The notes below the pieces were generated by a model, which was not told the origin of the DNA, did no database searches, and worked only from the letters and a program-made list of their open reading frames with translations. Source: Paraescarpia echinospica (taxonomy: Eukaryota > Annelida > Polychaeta > Sabellida > Siboglinidae). Taken from it: a DNA stretch of 64,000 nucleotides. Positions within the stretch are counted from its first letter, which is position 1; each line of letters starts with the position of its first letter. The stretch is taken from NCBI GenBank assembly GCA_020002185.1, contig CM034532.1, forward strand, positions 52,595,944 to 52,659,943, written 5' to 3'. Below, piece after piece: positions 45,817 through 58,640 of this stretch. Made by a program: the position numbers and the translations under genes.

Positions 45817-46224
45817 ATAGACATATTGTTAACCAACCGCCTTAGTTATACGTAATTACAGAAACTCAGTTGCAGATGCGCTCAGTGAAGCGCGGTATTC
45901 TGTTACTAGTGTTTCTAGGCAAGCAGGTGGTTTCACTGTAATTTTAGAGGGTGTTCCACAATGCCTAGTTTGAATTGTATATTGCATTAGCCAATAGAAA
46001 TTATGGAAACCTGTCATATGATGTGTAATTAGGTCTGCTTATATAAACGTTTGTTGTACGCATTTCGCCATATGGGCGCTGGCGAAGGACTGGGACAGAT
46101 CCAGGGTTGAACGAGACAGGTTGCCCTGCTGCCAAGAAAATGGCAAGTCAAGTCGTAAAGCGTGGTGGGAATCATTAACGTGGGTTACGTTCCCAAGCTT
46201 TGGTGTGTGTGTGTGTAATATTCA

Positions 46225-46584
46225 GTGTCCAGAGTGACTGTTCGATCGAGCTTCGAAGAATCCATGCAGCCACGTCTGCAGTATATTGAGACAACGTTTC
46301 AATCGGCCCCAACGAACAGCATTCTCGAACAGCGGTCTCACAGCGATAACGTCAGAAAGCTTGACCGAATGCGACTCGTAGCGGCCGGCGGTAAACGTAT
46401 ACTGCCAGGCGTCGTCATTCGCGCGAACCCGTTCATCCGACTTCTCGATCGTTTGCGACAGGGCAAGCAAGACCTCTCGATCGAATTCGTAGCGGCCGGC
46501 GGTAAGCGTCTACTGCCCGGCTTCGTCTTTCAGTTGAACGTGTTCAACTTACTTCGCAATCGTTTGCGACCGTGCGATCATTGA
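46225..46584 (+). CDS. 119-codon ORF with two 37-residue repeats, doubtful
   Basis: The plus frame contains VAAGGKRILPG and, 111 bp later, VAAGGKRLLPG, each followed by a hydrophobic stretch and NRLR/DRLR. A third, frame-broken copy starts near 46605. The repeat keeps frame, but no family is recognised and the location inside a GC-rich inserted block suggests part of a mobile element. Confidence 0.2.
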   Translation: MSRVTVRSSFEESMQPRLQYIETTFQSAPTNSILEQRSHSDNVRKLDRMRLVAAGGKRILPGVVIRANPFIRLLDRLRQGKQDLSIEFVAAGGKRLLPGFVFQLNVFNLLRNRLRPCDH

Positions 46585-46846
46585 ACGGACGCGACTCGAG
46601 AATTCGCGGCGTATGACGGCAATCGTCAATTGCCCGGCATCATCACTCGTGCGGCCGAGATACAACGTTCTAATTGTGTTCTGAGCTCGGCGTGTTGACT
46701 TCAACAAACGTTCGTATATATTCGAGCTTGGACTAGCCCAGTGTAAATGTCTATTTTCTGATTGAACGTATCTATTATTTGCTGTATTATGATTAGTAGT
46801 TAACTGTGGTTTTGAAGTGAAGTATTATTACCACTGAAGTATTCAA

Positions 46847-46958
<112 letters not shown>

Positions 46959-47363
46959 TGAAACAGATTACTGTAATGAGAGTCCGTAAGGACTAGCTAT
47001 ATACTGTGTATTTATGTTATGGGTGTTATTCTTAGATAACACTTGGCGCCTAGTGTTTGGTCGTATAGTGGTATAATCCACCTTAGAAAGGAAGTGGAAT
47101 TTGATAATCGAAAGATTCAGTGTTATTGTTTATTATGTTCTATTAAGATTTGGTTACGGGATTTCTTTATTCTGTTTATTTTGTTAATCGAGATATTTAC
47201 CAAAAGGAAGATATCTTGTAATAAAGTTTATTAAATTTTCCTCGTTCTTTGTTGCTTGTTCACGATAACCGTTCTTTCTCATATGCGTTGACCTTGATAT
47301 ATAAGAACCCTACTAGACTGAGCCATCTAGTGTACGGAGACCTCGCTAATCCGTGACAGTTAC

Positions 47364-47405
47364 CTGAGGATATGCTTGGAGGTTGAGGACTGCTTTTACG
47401 AGAAA
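47364..47405 (-). CDS. candidate micro-exon, 42 nt (SPE family)
   Basis: Acceptor ATTTTTGTTTGCAG, donor GTAACTGT. Phase 2 peptide SRKSSPQPPSISS. It is two codons longer than 42809, an in-frame insertion. The intron right after its donor is replaced by the GC-rich insertion. Confidence 0.5.
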
Positions 47406-47997
47406 CTGCAAACAAAAATGTTATATAAATGTGTGGAAAGTATGAGAACTTGATTATTTATATATTGTTAAACTGCTAAATACTAAAATATTTGATTTCA
47501 TAAACCAAAATGTATAAGATAAAATATATGATAGAAAAACGTAATGCAGCATGATAAATAAAATTTGTTTTATAAAAAATACACATTGGAGTGTTTCAAA
47601 ATTATGAAACAAAACAATACAAAATCTTTCTTAAAATAATCCACTAAAACATCCAATATCCATTTTGAAAGTGGTACCGCCATACTGATTGATGCTTCAT
47701 CATTATAATTACAAACATATGAATATGCTTGTTTTCTTTCACATACATTGCCTTTTGATTAACAAATAATAATAAATTAATGGTATCGTTGACCACTTGA
47801 ACATGTATCTTTTGTATGTCTAGAGGAATTTAGTCATTGTCTTTAAGTGTATACAAACACATAAACATGGGTTGAGGTTCCAACCGTAATTCCCTTCAGC
47901 ATGCTCCCGTATATAAAAGTGATTTTTCTTCAGTACAGAAGCAGCATAAAGGCACACTAAATGAATGATTACAGTCAAAGGAACATGTTCAAATTAC
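47406..47997. other. presumed intron, repeated unit
   Basis: 47830-47997 matches the introns before 37637 and 42809. 47740-47765 matches the possible exon at 38443 but with donor GC. No other gene content. Confidence 0.4.
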
Positions 47998-48033
47998 CTG
48001 ATAACATACTTCCCGGAGTGGCTGGACGTTCAT
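47998..48033 (-). CDS. candidate micro-exon, 36 nt (SPE-like)
   Basis: Acceptor AACATTGCGTTTTGCAG, donor GTAATTTG. Phase 2 peptide ERPATPGSMLS. The degenerate copy near 38769 is closest. Confidence 0.5.
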
Positions 48034-48282
48034 CTGCAAAACGCAATGTTGAATAACATTTAAAATGTAACAATATATACAAATGAAGGTGGGACAATTT
48101 CTTATAAAATGGATACTTATTTATGTATTCAACAATTCAAGGGCGACCCTACTCACTGAAAGAATTGTGACAGATGTAGATACTTGAAAATATTCTGTAG
48201 GACGCAATTATAAAAAAAAACATTTGAAGTCATATCAAGAATTCACAATGTTTCGGCAGTAACTCTATGTTCACGTTACCTA

Positions 48283-50410
<2,128 letters not shown>

Positions 50411-50420
50411 TGGGTGATTA

Positions 50421-50662
50421 GCCAAGTCAGAGGTGTTTTCTGTCAGGGATGTCCCTCCCTTAGCCCTTACTGTGTCCGTCCCCTTGTCAAGAGACTCGGG
50501 TATAACAGGGTCACCACAAGAAGGTACAGTTGGACTTATTCGGGAGAGGCTGTATGTCAAATCACTGAGCCATTTAGAACCCTGTGTTCACGTTGCCAAG
50601 AAAAATATTCCATTTGTTTCATATAATAAATTCCACTGATTATTGTGGTGATAAAATCATAC
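50421..50662. repeat. intron unit flanking the E-V-S micro-exon
   Basis: 50610-50662 matches 44555-44599 and 44855-44886 (CCACTGATTATTGTGGTGAT). 50421-50600 is unrecognised. Confidence 0.4.
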
Positions 50663-50701
50663 CTTCCTTTTTATTATCAACTGACACAGACTGCATCTCC
50701 G
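50663..50701 (-). CDS. candidate micro-exon, 39 nt (E-V-S family)
   Basis: Acceptor CATGTTTTATCCAG, donor GTATGATT. Phase 2 peptide EMQSVSVDNKKE. Same length and phase as 44600. Confidence 0.55.
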
Positions 50702-50825
50702 CTGGATAAAACATGGGATTTATGCAACTGATTGCATCATCACCATCACATTACATTGTATAATGCAAGATTGATGAATTGCATGGCAGCGTAGTGATAG
50801 AACATCAGATTATCAATCAAGAGTT

Positions 50826-51955
50826 TATTGATCGAGTCCATTCCTTTGATGATTTTGAATGTTTGGATTAGGTCTGTTCTTTGTCTTCTGTAGTTCAGTG
50901 TAGGGAGTTTTAACTCTGCCAGTCTGCTGCCGTAGGGTAGTCCTTTTGTTTCTGGAACTAGTCGGGTTGTTCGCCGCTGAACTTGCTCGATAAGGTCTCG
51001 GTCTTTCCTTAGGGGAGGGAACCTTACACATGATGCATATTCCAGGTGTGGATTGACCATTGCTTTGTACAGCAATAAGAAGGTGTCCTTGTTGAGATGC
51101 CGGAACGTTCTTGTTAAGCATCCCAGAATCGAGGTGGAGAACATGACATTTGTCCGGATGGAAGTTCATTTGCATCCTTTCTGACCAATCTTGTAGTTTT
51201 GTGAGGTCTTCTTGAAGAGAGTTGGAGGAGTTGGCGTCATATGTGGGTGCTGCGTAGAGCTTGGAGTCGTCTGCAAACATGGAGGTCAGGTTGTCCATAT
51301 GTCCAGAGATATCGCTGACGAACAGTCTGACCCTTGAGGAACTCAGCTGAGTACACTGCTCCAGTCTGATTGTACTCCATGTAACGATACCTTCTGTCTT
51401 TGGTCACATAGGAATGCGGCAATCCACCCCAGGGCTTTATCCATGATTCCACGACTTTCAACCTGCTTGAGAAGACGCTGGTGTGGGACGGTGTCAAATA
51501 CCTTTGCATAATCAAGGTAGATTACGTCAACCGGTATGTTGTTCATTAAGGCTTCAGTTCAGACATTCAGTGCTTCCAACAGATTCGTACATGTATTTTT
51601 TTGGTAGTAAAGCCATGCTGTTGCCCGCATTCCAGGTAATTTGTCTTGATATGTTCTATAAGCTGCTCAGCAATCACTCTCTCTAGAGTCTTACAGATTA
51701 TTCACGTCAGAGACACAAGTCTATAGTTTGCTGGATTTCTCTTCTCAGATATCTTGTATATGGGACAAATGATAGCCTCTTTCCATTGTCTTGGTTGAGT
51801 TGATGTATTGACGCTTGAGTTGAAGATTATTTTGAGAGGTACACATAGTAGTCCTGCTATCTCTTTCATGATGCTTGGGCTAAAGGCATCAATGCTTGGT
51901 GATTTGTTAATCTTCAGTTGGACAAGGAACACATTGATATAAACAGAGAGGACTA
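50826..51955 (-). pseudogene. CR1-group RT fragment
   Basis: Minus-strand pieces: 51932-51702 (LKINKSPSIDAF, CPIYKISEKRNPANYRLVSL), 51546-51343 (VDVIYLDYAKVFDTVPHQRL, then SSVLS leading to the GVPQG region), 51298-51150 (MDNLTSMFADDSKLYAAPTY, MQMNFHPDKCHVLHL) and 51144-50830 (LNKDTFLLLYKAMVNPHLEY, EQVQRRTTRLVPETKGLPY, TFKIIKGMDSIN). It replaces intron sequence otherwise shared with 45075, so it is an insertion. Endonuclease and C-terminal end are missing, with several frame breaks. Confidence 0.88.
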
Positions 51956-52770
51956 TGTAGTGTTGTAGTTAAACCGATTGGAAGAGTCGGTGGGTGGAGG
52001 CTGTGACGGGTTGCTGAAGTGTGTCGGCAACCAGGTACGCGAAGGCGTCCGCAACAGTGAGGAACGTGGGTCTTCACACAGCCGGCAACGGCAAGCCGAG
52101 TAGCGAAGTGCGTTATCTACGTCGTAGCGACGGGATAAGACATCCGTAACCATATTGTCGGCTACGGCGTGTCAACGAAGGACATGGCTGAACGTTACAG
52201 TGTGATCGGCGGCCGAGGCAAGGTACAGCGGCTGCGCAGCCTGGCATCGTGAACGCAACGATCGCGCGGCCGAACCGGACCGTCGGGAAGGGGCGAACGG
52301 ACTCACCACGTGGCTCAACCATACGTAGGGAGGTGACAGTTTGATATCCGGATTATTTGTTATATTGTTGACTAGGTATCACTGCCGGAAGGATATTATT
52401 CGTTAGTGTGAACCAGAGACTGTTATCCAGGTACTTTTGGATAGATATAACGCCCGATCTTAGTAAACGAAGTCTGTGAGGACTCGGACTTGTAGAGTAT
52501 CAATAATAGATAGTTTTTTAGGGCACTAGAATTATTTTGAATCTTAGGACAGACCGTTCTTACTATATTTTTTATTTATTAATAGGTATACTTATACTAG
52601 CAAGGGGGTAGCACATAATTATATATATATGACAGGGGTGAGATAGAGGAGACTTAATCAAGGATAGGATATTAGATGCTACTTTAATATTCAGTGTTGT
52701 ATTGCAGTGTAATAAAATAAGTATTTTCACTATTCGTTGCAGCTTTGTTCACTGTTGCTATGACAGGATT
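51956..52770. mobile_element. GC-rich LTR-like block
   Basis: GC- and CpG-rich to about 52340, then AT-rich with GTCTGTGAGGACT, AATAAAATAAG and an end at CTATGACAG, paralleling 45960-47363. It abuts the CR1-group fragment at 51955. ORFs at 51953-52322 are short and uninterpretable. Solo LTR is my best guess; ends are not proven. Confidence 0.3.
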
Positions 52771-53281
52771 TGACAATTGAAGTACACTCGTTGTTATATG
52801 GTAGAGTTGTGCTAAATCCGTATTACTATATCATAACAATCATTATTATTCAAATCTGGCCTAATGCAATCAGATACTGACGCGTTTTAAAGAAGATGCT
52901 AATTGTTAAGGTATCTGCGCCGGCTATCATGTCAGTTGATTTCTTATTTTTTTCTTCATAGAACATTAGAAGGTGTCAGTATCACCAAATACTGGCCGAA
53001 GTTTTGTTTATTCTCCAATAATGCCCGACCTCAGCCGCCATTTTTAAAAAATCAATTCTTTTTGGTACGGAGTATTGTTTAGTATCTGAGGCAAACTCTG
53101 AGAAAAAATGGTTAGCTTATCTTCAAAACTGATATTAGAAATGATTAATTCAAAAGAAGCATATAATAGCCGATGCAGCCACCTTAAGTCGTCCCAGTTT
53201 AGTAAATGTTTGTAGGTTTCTGATCAAGTTAATATAACATGCACCCAAAAGGATATATATATATAATAAATTATATATTAC
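52771..53281. other. presumed intron
   Basis: 53215-53281 matches 61265-61349 (repeated unit flank). The rest is unrecognised. Confidence 0.4.
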
Positions 53282-53305
53282 CTTCTTCTTTGACGCGTTT
53301 CGCTT
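53282..53305 (-). CDS. candidate micro-exon, 24 nt (E-A-V-K-E-E family)
   Basis: Acceptor TTGTTGATTTCAG, donor GTAATATA. Phase 2 peptide AKRVKEE. Five family members in this window share length and phase. Confidence 0.6.
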
Positions 53306-54020
53306 CTGAAATCAACAAGTTGATTGTATGTACACACAATAATAGAATAATAAATCTGTATCCAAAATTACGCATCTCTGTACAGTAAGACTAATAATTA
53401 TTTTTTATTACATTAAGAAATTACCCAACATACTAGCATAGTGTACTACCATGATTGTACATCGAATGGTATATTACATAAATATCAAAATAAAACAATT
53501 ACATGTGTGCTTCTGTGTGATACACACATGTAGGGCTTACTGTGCAATGGCATATTTACACGTAGTTTTATTAAAAGCATACTCACAATAACTAATATTA
53601 CATAAATTATATCATAACAAGCAAAATCACCATATTGTTGTAAAATATGATTGTTTACATAACATCAAGGATACTTAGTTGTATCAAACTAAAAAACATA
53701 ACACTCTTTACACATCTGCATTTTGGAAATATGTCAATTGTCAAGATCAATTAACCATTCATTTATGTACGTTGAATGCAAACCAAAACACGAATGTGGT
53801 TTACTTTGTGGTTATTAGTATAAAAAGGGAAAACAGTGGTATGGTGAGAGTAAGTAAGTATGGTTAGTCAACATCGGGAATGTTAACAAATACACGAGGA
53901 AGTTACATTTTATTGTAAGTTTTGAATGCAAGGAAAACTTATCTAATGACTGACTATACATGCTATCTTAATCGATCATTGTCGTCCTGAAACCATGCTC
54001 TAACATGTTAAACAATTCAA
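53306..54020. repeat. duplicated intron block, paralogue of 63313-64000
   Basis: Collinear similarity over about 700 bp with the right end of the window, including GTGTACTACCATGATTGT, AACATCAAGGA, ACACATCTGCATTTTGG, AACAAATACACGAGGAA and CATGTTAAACAATTCA. The duplicate is cut by the window end. It shows tandem duplication of micro-exon plus intron. Confidence 0.85.
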
Positions 54021-54187
54021 AACCTACAGAAATAATCCATTTCTTTGTGTGCTTGATTTGACTATTATTATATAATGAATGGCATAATATTAATATTTTG
54101 TGCACCTTAAACAATATATCAAATCAATAATATCAAATAACGAGAACATTATGTGTAACACGTATATAGGTATAAAGTGTACATTAC

Positions 54188-54211
54188 CCAGTTGTGCACG
54201 TAATATGACCA
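54188..54211 (-). CDS. candidate micro-exon, 24 nt (V-x-x-L family)
   Basis: Acceptor TCTTTGGTTTCAG, donor GTAATGTA. Phase 2 peptide VILRAQL. Shares flanks (ACCAAAGAAGA, AGCACCTGCGCTAT) with 58346. Confidence 0.55.
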
Positions 54212-55921
54212 CTGAAACCAAAGAAGAGGTAATATTAAATAAATAGCACCTGCGCTATTCATTATAACAAGTTTTGAAAACATAATAGTTGGGGTTTGAT
54301 AAATATTATTTCAACTTCAGCGTTCGTTTTTTTTTTTTGTACGGTTTGGCGAAAAGAAAAATGCATGTGATCGCCAAATTTGCGAAACATGAAATACTGA
54401 TGCGAAATGCTGGTTTTATATCTTTATTTGATTAAATGTCACTGATTTAAAATTGTTCTTCAATTTCTTGCATTCGCCTGATCGTTCAGTTGTGAAGGAC
54501 GCTTTTATGACAATTTATGTTAACCGAACTGTTATTGGTCAATAGCCGAGGGGTTCAAGCCAATGAGAATCCTTATCACACATTTGGCCGTGCACAACCT
54601 AACTTCATAAGGCTAGCATGGCGTCTGCACAATACACAACGATTGTAAGTTTGTATTTAATTTAAAGAAAATCCTTAAATACACAGGCAAATTATTGTTA
54701 AAAGATAACATGGATACCCCTTAAACCATTTAACACGAATATGTCATGTGACATATCACAGTCCAGCTGGCCGGAGTCGAAATACATGTACGGTCGGAAG
54801 AAAACTAGAAACAAGTTGTGGTACTTTACTTAAATTTTGCAGTTTAGGCCCGCACCTCCAAAAAGCCATGAAAACGATCACCTACAGTCACCAAACTTCA
54901 TATATCTACTATACATATTCTACACATATTATTGTATATATCTTGCTGATATTTGTATGGTTTGACTTTTTCTCCGTGGCTCTTGTCAATAAAAAAGCTA
55001 AGAAATGTAAGTTTCACAATGGCAATGCGTTTATTATTATGTAAATAAAACATAAATTCTACTACTGCATACTCAAATCGAAAGTTGTTGATTCACTCGT
55101 TTACACATACTAAGCTGTCACCACTTATAAATATTGCAACTGTCTTATGAAATATAATAATAATGATTTTGCCAAATGATCATGTAGCAAGCATATTATT
55201 TTTAGTAGACCATCACTGTTGCTTTTAAGCTGTTGAATCAAAACGAAAGGTTAATTTTAAAGCAATATTTATTATTTTCTTTCTGAAACTAACAACATAT
55301 TTAACAAATTGTCACCTTAAAGTATACCCACACAGGTATACATGGTATGAGTAACAATCCATTGGATAATAAAATAGAACAACATTGATTAATGGATAAA
55401 TGGTCTAGAATAAAATGAACTTGCAGAAATGCACAACCAGCAGAGCAAACTGGATTTTTGAATGGTTGGTTTCATCATACAGAAGATACAAGTTTTGATG
55501 CACTCCTTCGTGTTCATTTATAAACTAAATACAACTTTAAAAAATTGGCTAAAGAATATTTTATTTGGCTAAAAAAATTGACTCCTTTTAGCCAAATTTG
55601 CCCAAGAGAATTTAGGTCTAGTGCTAACCCAGTCAACCACAATACTCCATGCTGTATAGTAGAATTTGTGACACATATTTGTTGTGAAACTTAATGTTCC
55701 TTTAAGCAATATCAAGACGTTTATGAAACAACTAAATTCAGTTAGAAGAGGATTGAACACGTGAAGCGCACTCATACTGGCTTAACCCAACCAGATATTT
55801 GCGAAATTTAGACAGAACACTAACTAAGTAGTCTCGATACATCAAATGTTTGTAGATTTTGGTAAAGTTAATGAAACATACACCCAACAAATCTATATCG
55901 ACATAATGAATTATATCTTAC
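54212..55921. other. presumed intron
   Basis: No domain-bearing ORF. A 98-codon plus ORF (54748-55044) has a hydrophobic stretch but no splice or family support. Confidence 0.4.
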
Positions 55922-55945
55922 CTTCATCTTTGACGTGTTGGGCTT
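55922..55945 (-). CDS. candidate micro-exon, 24 nt (E-A-V-K-E-E family)
   Basis: Acceptor CTCCTCGGTTTCAG, donor GTAAGATA. Phase 2 peptide AQHVKDE. Phase 1 would hit a stop, which supports phase 2. Confidence 0.6.
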
Positions 55946-56109
55946 CTGAAACCGAGGAGTTGTTTGCATGTTCATAAAATAAGACAGAGTACAATTAACA
56001 GTATCCTATACGACATGTCACTATCAGGATGCTACTTAAACATTTTGCATTTGTAACAGTTTCTAGGTTTCTTACTAAGAAAACATATATTACATCACAC
56101 ATATCAGCG

Positions 56110-56300
56110 TCATCATCATCATTGTGCGGCCGTAGTATCCCGTGATTGGGCGAAGGCTTCAGCATGTCGTTTCCAGATCTGCCTGTCTTGCGCTATCCTC
56201 TGCCAGATAGTACCCTTTCTAGTTCGTATCTCAACTGTATCGCCTGTCTTCCTCTAGATCGTTCCCTTCGTAACGTGTCCAGTTGGTGATACATGATGTA
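56110..56300 (-). mobile_element. 3' end of an RTE-type element, second copy
   Basis: Same segment as 1872-2090: (ATC)n tail, CAGCATGTCGTTTCCA, ATCTGCCTGTCTTGC and CTATCCTCTGCCAGAT. Orientation and 3' end are identical. Confidence 0.75.
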
Positions 56301-56309
56301 TATCGGTTA

Positions 56310-56410
<101 letters not shown>

Positions 56411-56511
56411 AGACCACATCACATCACACACAAACGCACGCAAGCACACACGCCACGCACGCACACTCACACACACAGTCATATATGATAGGGAATAAAA
56501 TAATATTTTAC

Positions 56512-56535
56512 CTTCTTCTGCGTGTATTCTTGCTT
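56512..56535 (-). CDS. candidate micro-exon, 24 nt (E-A family)
   Basis: Acceptor TTATCTGTTTTAG, donor GTAAAATA. Phase 2 peptide ARIHAEE. Confidence 0.55.
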
Positions 56536-56780
56536 CTAAAACAGATAAGTTGAAAGGATGCACATTAACTAAAAATAATCCATACGTATCCAAAGTTATC
56601 TCTAGCTTAGAATAAGAAAAATACATTTTTGTTAGTAAGTATCATTCATCTGCATTAAAATGATGTACATGGACATTTGAGTAAGAACAATACCAATGTA
56701 TTACTGATATGACATGAATTTAATGACATAATCCAAATTTGATTGTATCAAAAACAACAATGAAACAAAATGTACATTAC

Positions 56781-56804
56781 CTCGTTCCTTATCCAATATT
56801 TTTA
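56781..56804 (-). CDS. candidate micro-exon, 24 nt (V-x-x-L family)
   Basis: Acceptor TTTTATTTGTTTCAG, donor GTAATGTA. Phase 2 peptide KILDKER; the first-frame alternative begins with TAA. Confidence 0.6.
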
Positions 56805-57426
56805 CTGAAACAAATAAAAGTAATACTTAAATTAATACTTACTTCAGATGAAATTTTCAAAGCGTATTTTAATTTTAATTAATTCCAATGGCTATAGGAA
56901 TGTGCTCAACTACACTCTATCTCATAAGTGTATTTTATACTCTTAAAGGTGTCAATTATAAATAAATGAATCTAGCTTACACGCAATCACGGTGCAACAA
57001 ACGAAGGACTGCAGGTATCATCATTTTAGTTTTTACAACTCGTTCCAAATGACTAAGTAATTTTTGCTAAAGCTTCAAAAGCACTTTCTTGTGAGCAGCT
57101 CACAACTCAATATGTATTGTGTATACAGCGATGATGTATTAAGTCACTCTAAATAATAACCTTTGTGTTTTAATACGTCCCCAAATGATAGATCACAGGC
57201 CTGTGGTTCAAGGAAGCGAACAAATACAGACCCGAGCACCTATACCTTGATTCCTGACAAGAGATACTGCCAGAAATTCCCCCATATGTTTTTTATTAAT
57301 ACAGGAGTTATTTATAATCATACATTTTAGAACTATGTGTAAAATAGATTTGTTCAATTAAAAACTGTAGGTTTATAGTGTACTAACCAGAACATCTTTG
57401 AAACATATATCTATAATAATATCATA

Positions 57427-57705
57427 ATATATTATTATTATTATACCGAACTTATAAAGCGCTCTTTTCATACATAAAAGCCTGCTCAAAAGCGCTGTAC
57501 ACAACCAATAGGATAATCATAGACAGTATAAGCAAAGCATAAAAACGATAACATGATAAAAAAAAAAAAATATTTGAGAAGACTGGGTATAATAAAATGA
57601 ATATATATACTGTTTTAAAATGTAATAAAAACTTACTAGAAAGAGTTAAGCACCAAAATGGGCCAGGAACAAATGTGTTTTTAGCAGCTTCTTGAAAGTA
57701 TAGTC
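57427..57705 (-). mobile_element. 3' end of an L2/CR1-group LINE or dependent SINE
   Basis: Minus strand: a short coding end (LKTHLFLAHFG-like, 57705-57650), then an AGCGCTTT...AAGCGCTTTATAAG stem and an (ATT)n tail at 57427. The same end type occurs at 23785. Confidence 0.6.
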
Positions 57706-57721
57706 AAACATCGTACATTAT

Positions 57722-57745
57722 CTCGTTATTCGTCCAATTGTCTTG
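57722..57745 (-). pseudogene. micro-exon with mutated donor, 24 nt
   Basis: Acceptor CTGTTTTGTGTTTCAG is intact; the donor GT is AT and phase 2 contains a TAA (RQLDE then stop). A dead paralogue of 56781, so loss of splicing and loss of frame coincide. Confidence 0.5.
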
Positions 57746-58345
57746 CTGAAACACAAAACAGTAATACTTTTACAACACTCTATCCAAATAAAATATTTAA
57801 AAGTGTATTCTATATTTTCCAGTGGCAATAATAATGGTTACATGGATCTCATAAAACAAAAGACGTTTCACAGCTTGGTGTACGAATTGCCAAATAAAAA
57901 CATATTATATCACATCTTTATTGATTCGTTTTATATAGAAAATATTGCCAAAAATATCAAAATGTTATAACATGGTGTAAAGGTACATATATTTCAGCTT
58001 GTTTCCATAAATAAAATGAAACATGTATGTATGGGATATCACATACCAACATCAACTACTGAATTTTTTAATTGTCGTTCCAAAAAGGCCACCAGGATCT
58101 ACTCAAACTATTTAAAAAATATTTTAAAACACGAATCTTGGGCTTTGTTGGATCTTGCTTTAAACCCACCCTTTCATATTACACTGTAGAGTTGATTAGT
58201 TATATAACATACAGTTTTCTTCGTAATAGTGCATTATAAAGCTATCACATATTTTGTGCACCGTAAAGAAGGTATCTAAGAAGATAATGTAAAATAGCTG
58301 CAGAATATTTTCAAACACACACAGATTGTACACATTGTACATTAC
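57746..58345. other. presumed intron
   Basis: A possible 12-nt exon near 58047-58058 (donor GTATGTGA, acceptor AAAAAATTCAG) is too short to trust. Nothing else recognised. Confidence 0.35.
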
Positions 58346-58369
58346 CTTGTTCTGCAGATAATGTCATTA
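58346..58369 (-). CDS. candidate micro-exon, 24 nt (V-x-x-L family)
   Basis: Acceptor TCTTCTTTGGTTTCAG, donor GTAATGTA. Phase 2 peptide MTLSAEQ. Flanks shared with 54188. Confidence 0.6.
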
Positions 58370-58640
58370 CTGAAACCAAAGAAGACATCGTCTGCACATT
58401 AAAGTGTACTAATTAAACAGCACCTGCGCTATGCATTTTTTTAACAAGTTTCTAAAACAAAATACTTGTGTGTTGCTCCATATTACTTCAAACACATTCC
58501 TCCATAATTTCAGAGTACAATTTGAGAGAAACATTTGTTGTGAAGCTTATTTTTTTCCCAATGTACACGCTGTTGCAAGTCTTACATGGGGATTCAGTAT
58601 ACAGTCTTACTGTCTTCCACTGTGTCTTTTGTGTGTACTA

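Noticed and set aside
54541..54565. A GGGTTCAAGCC tRNA B-box-like sequence
   Set aside because: No A box at the right distance and no cloverleaf could be drawn.
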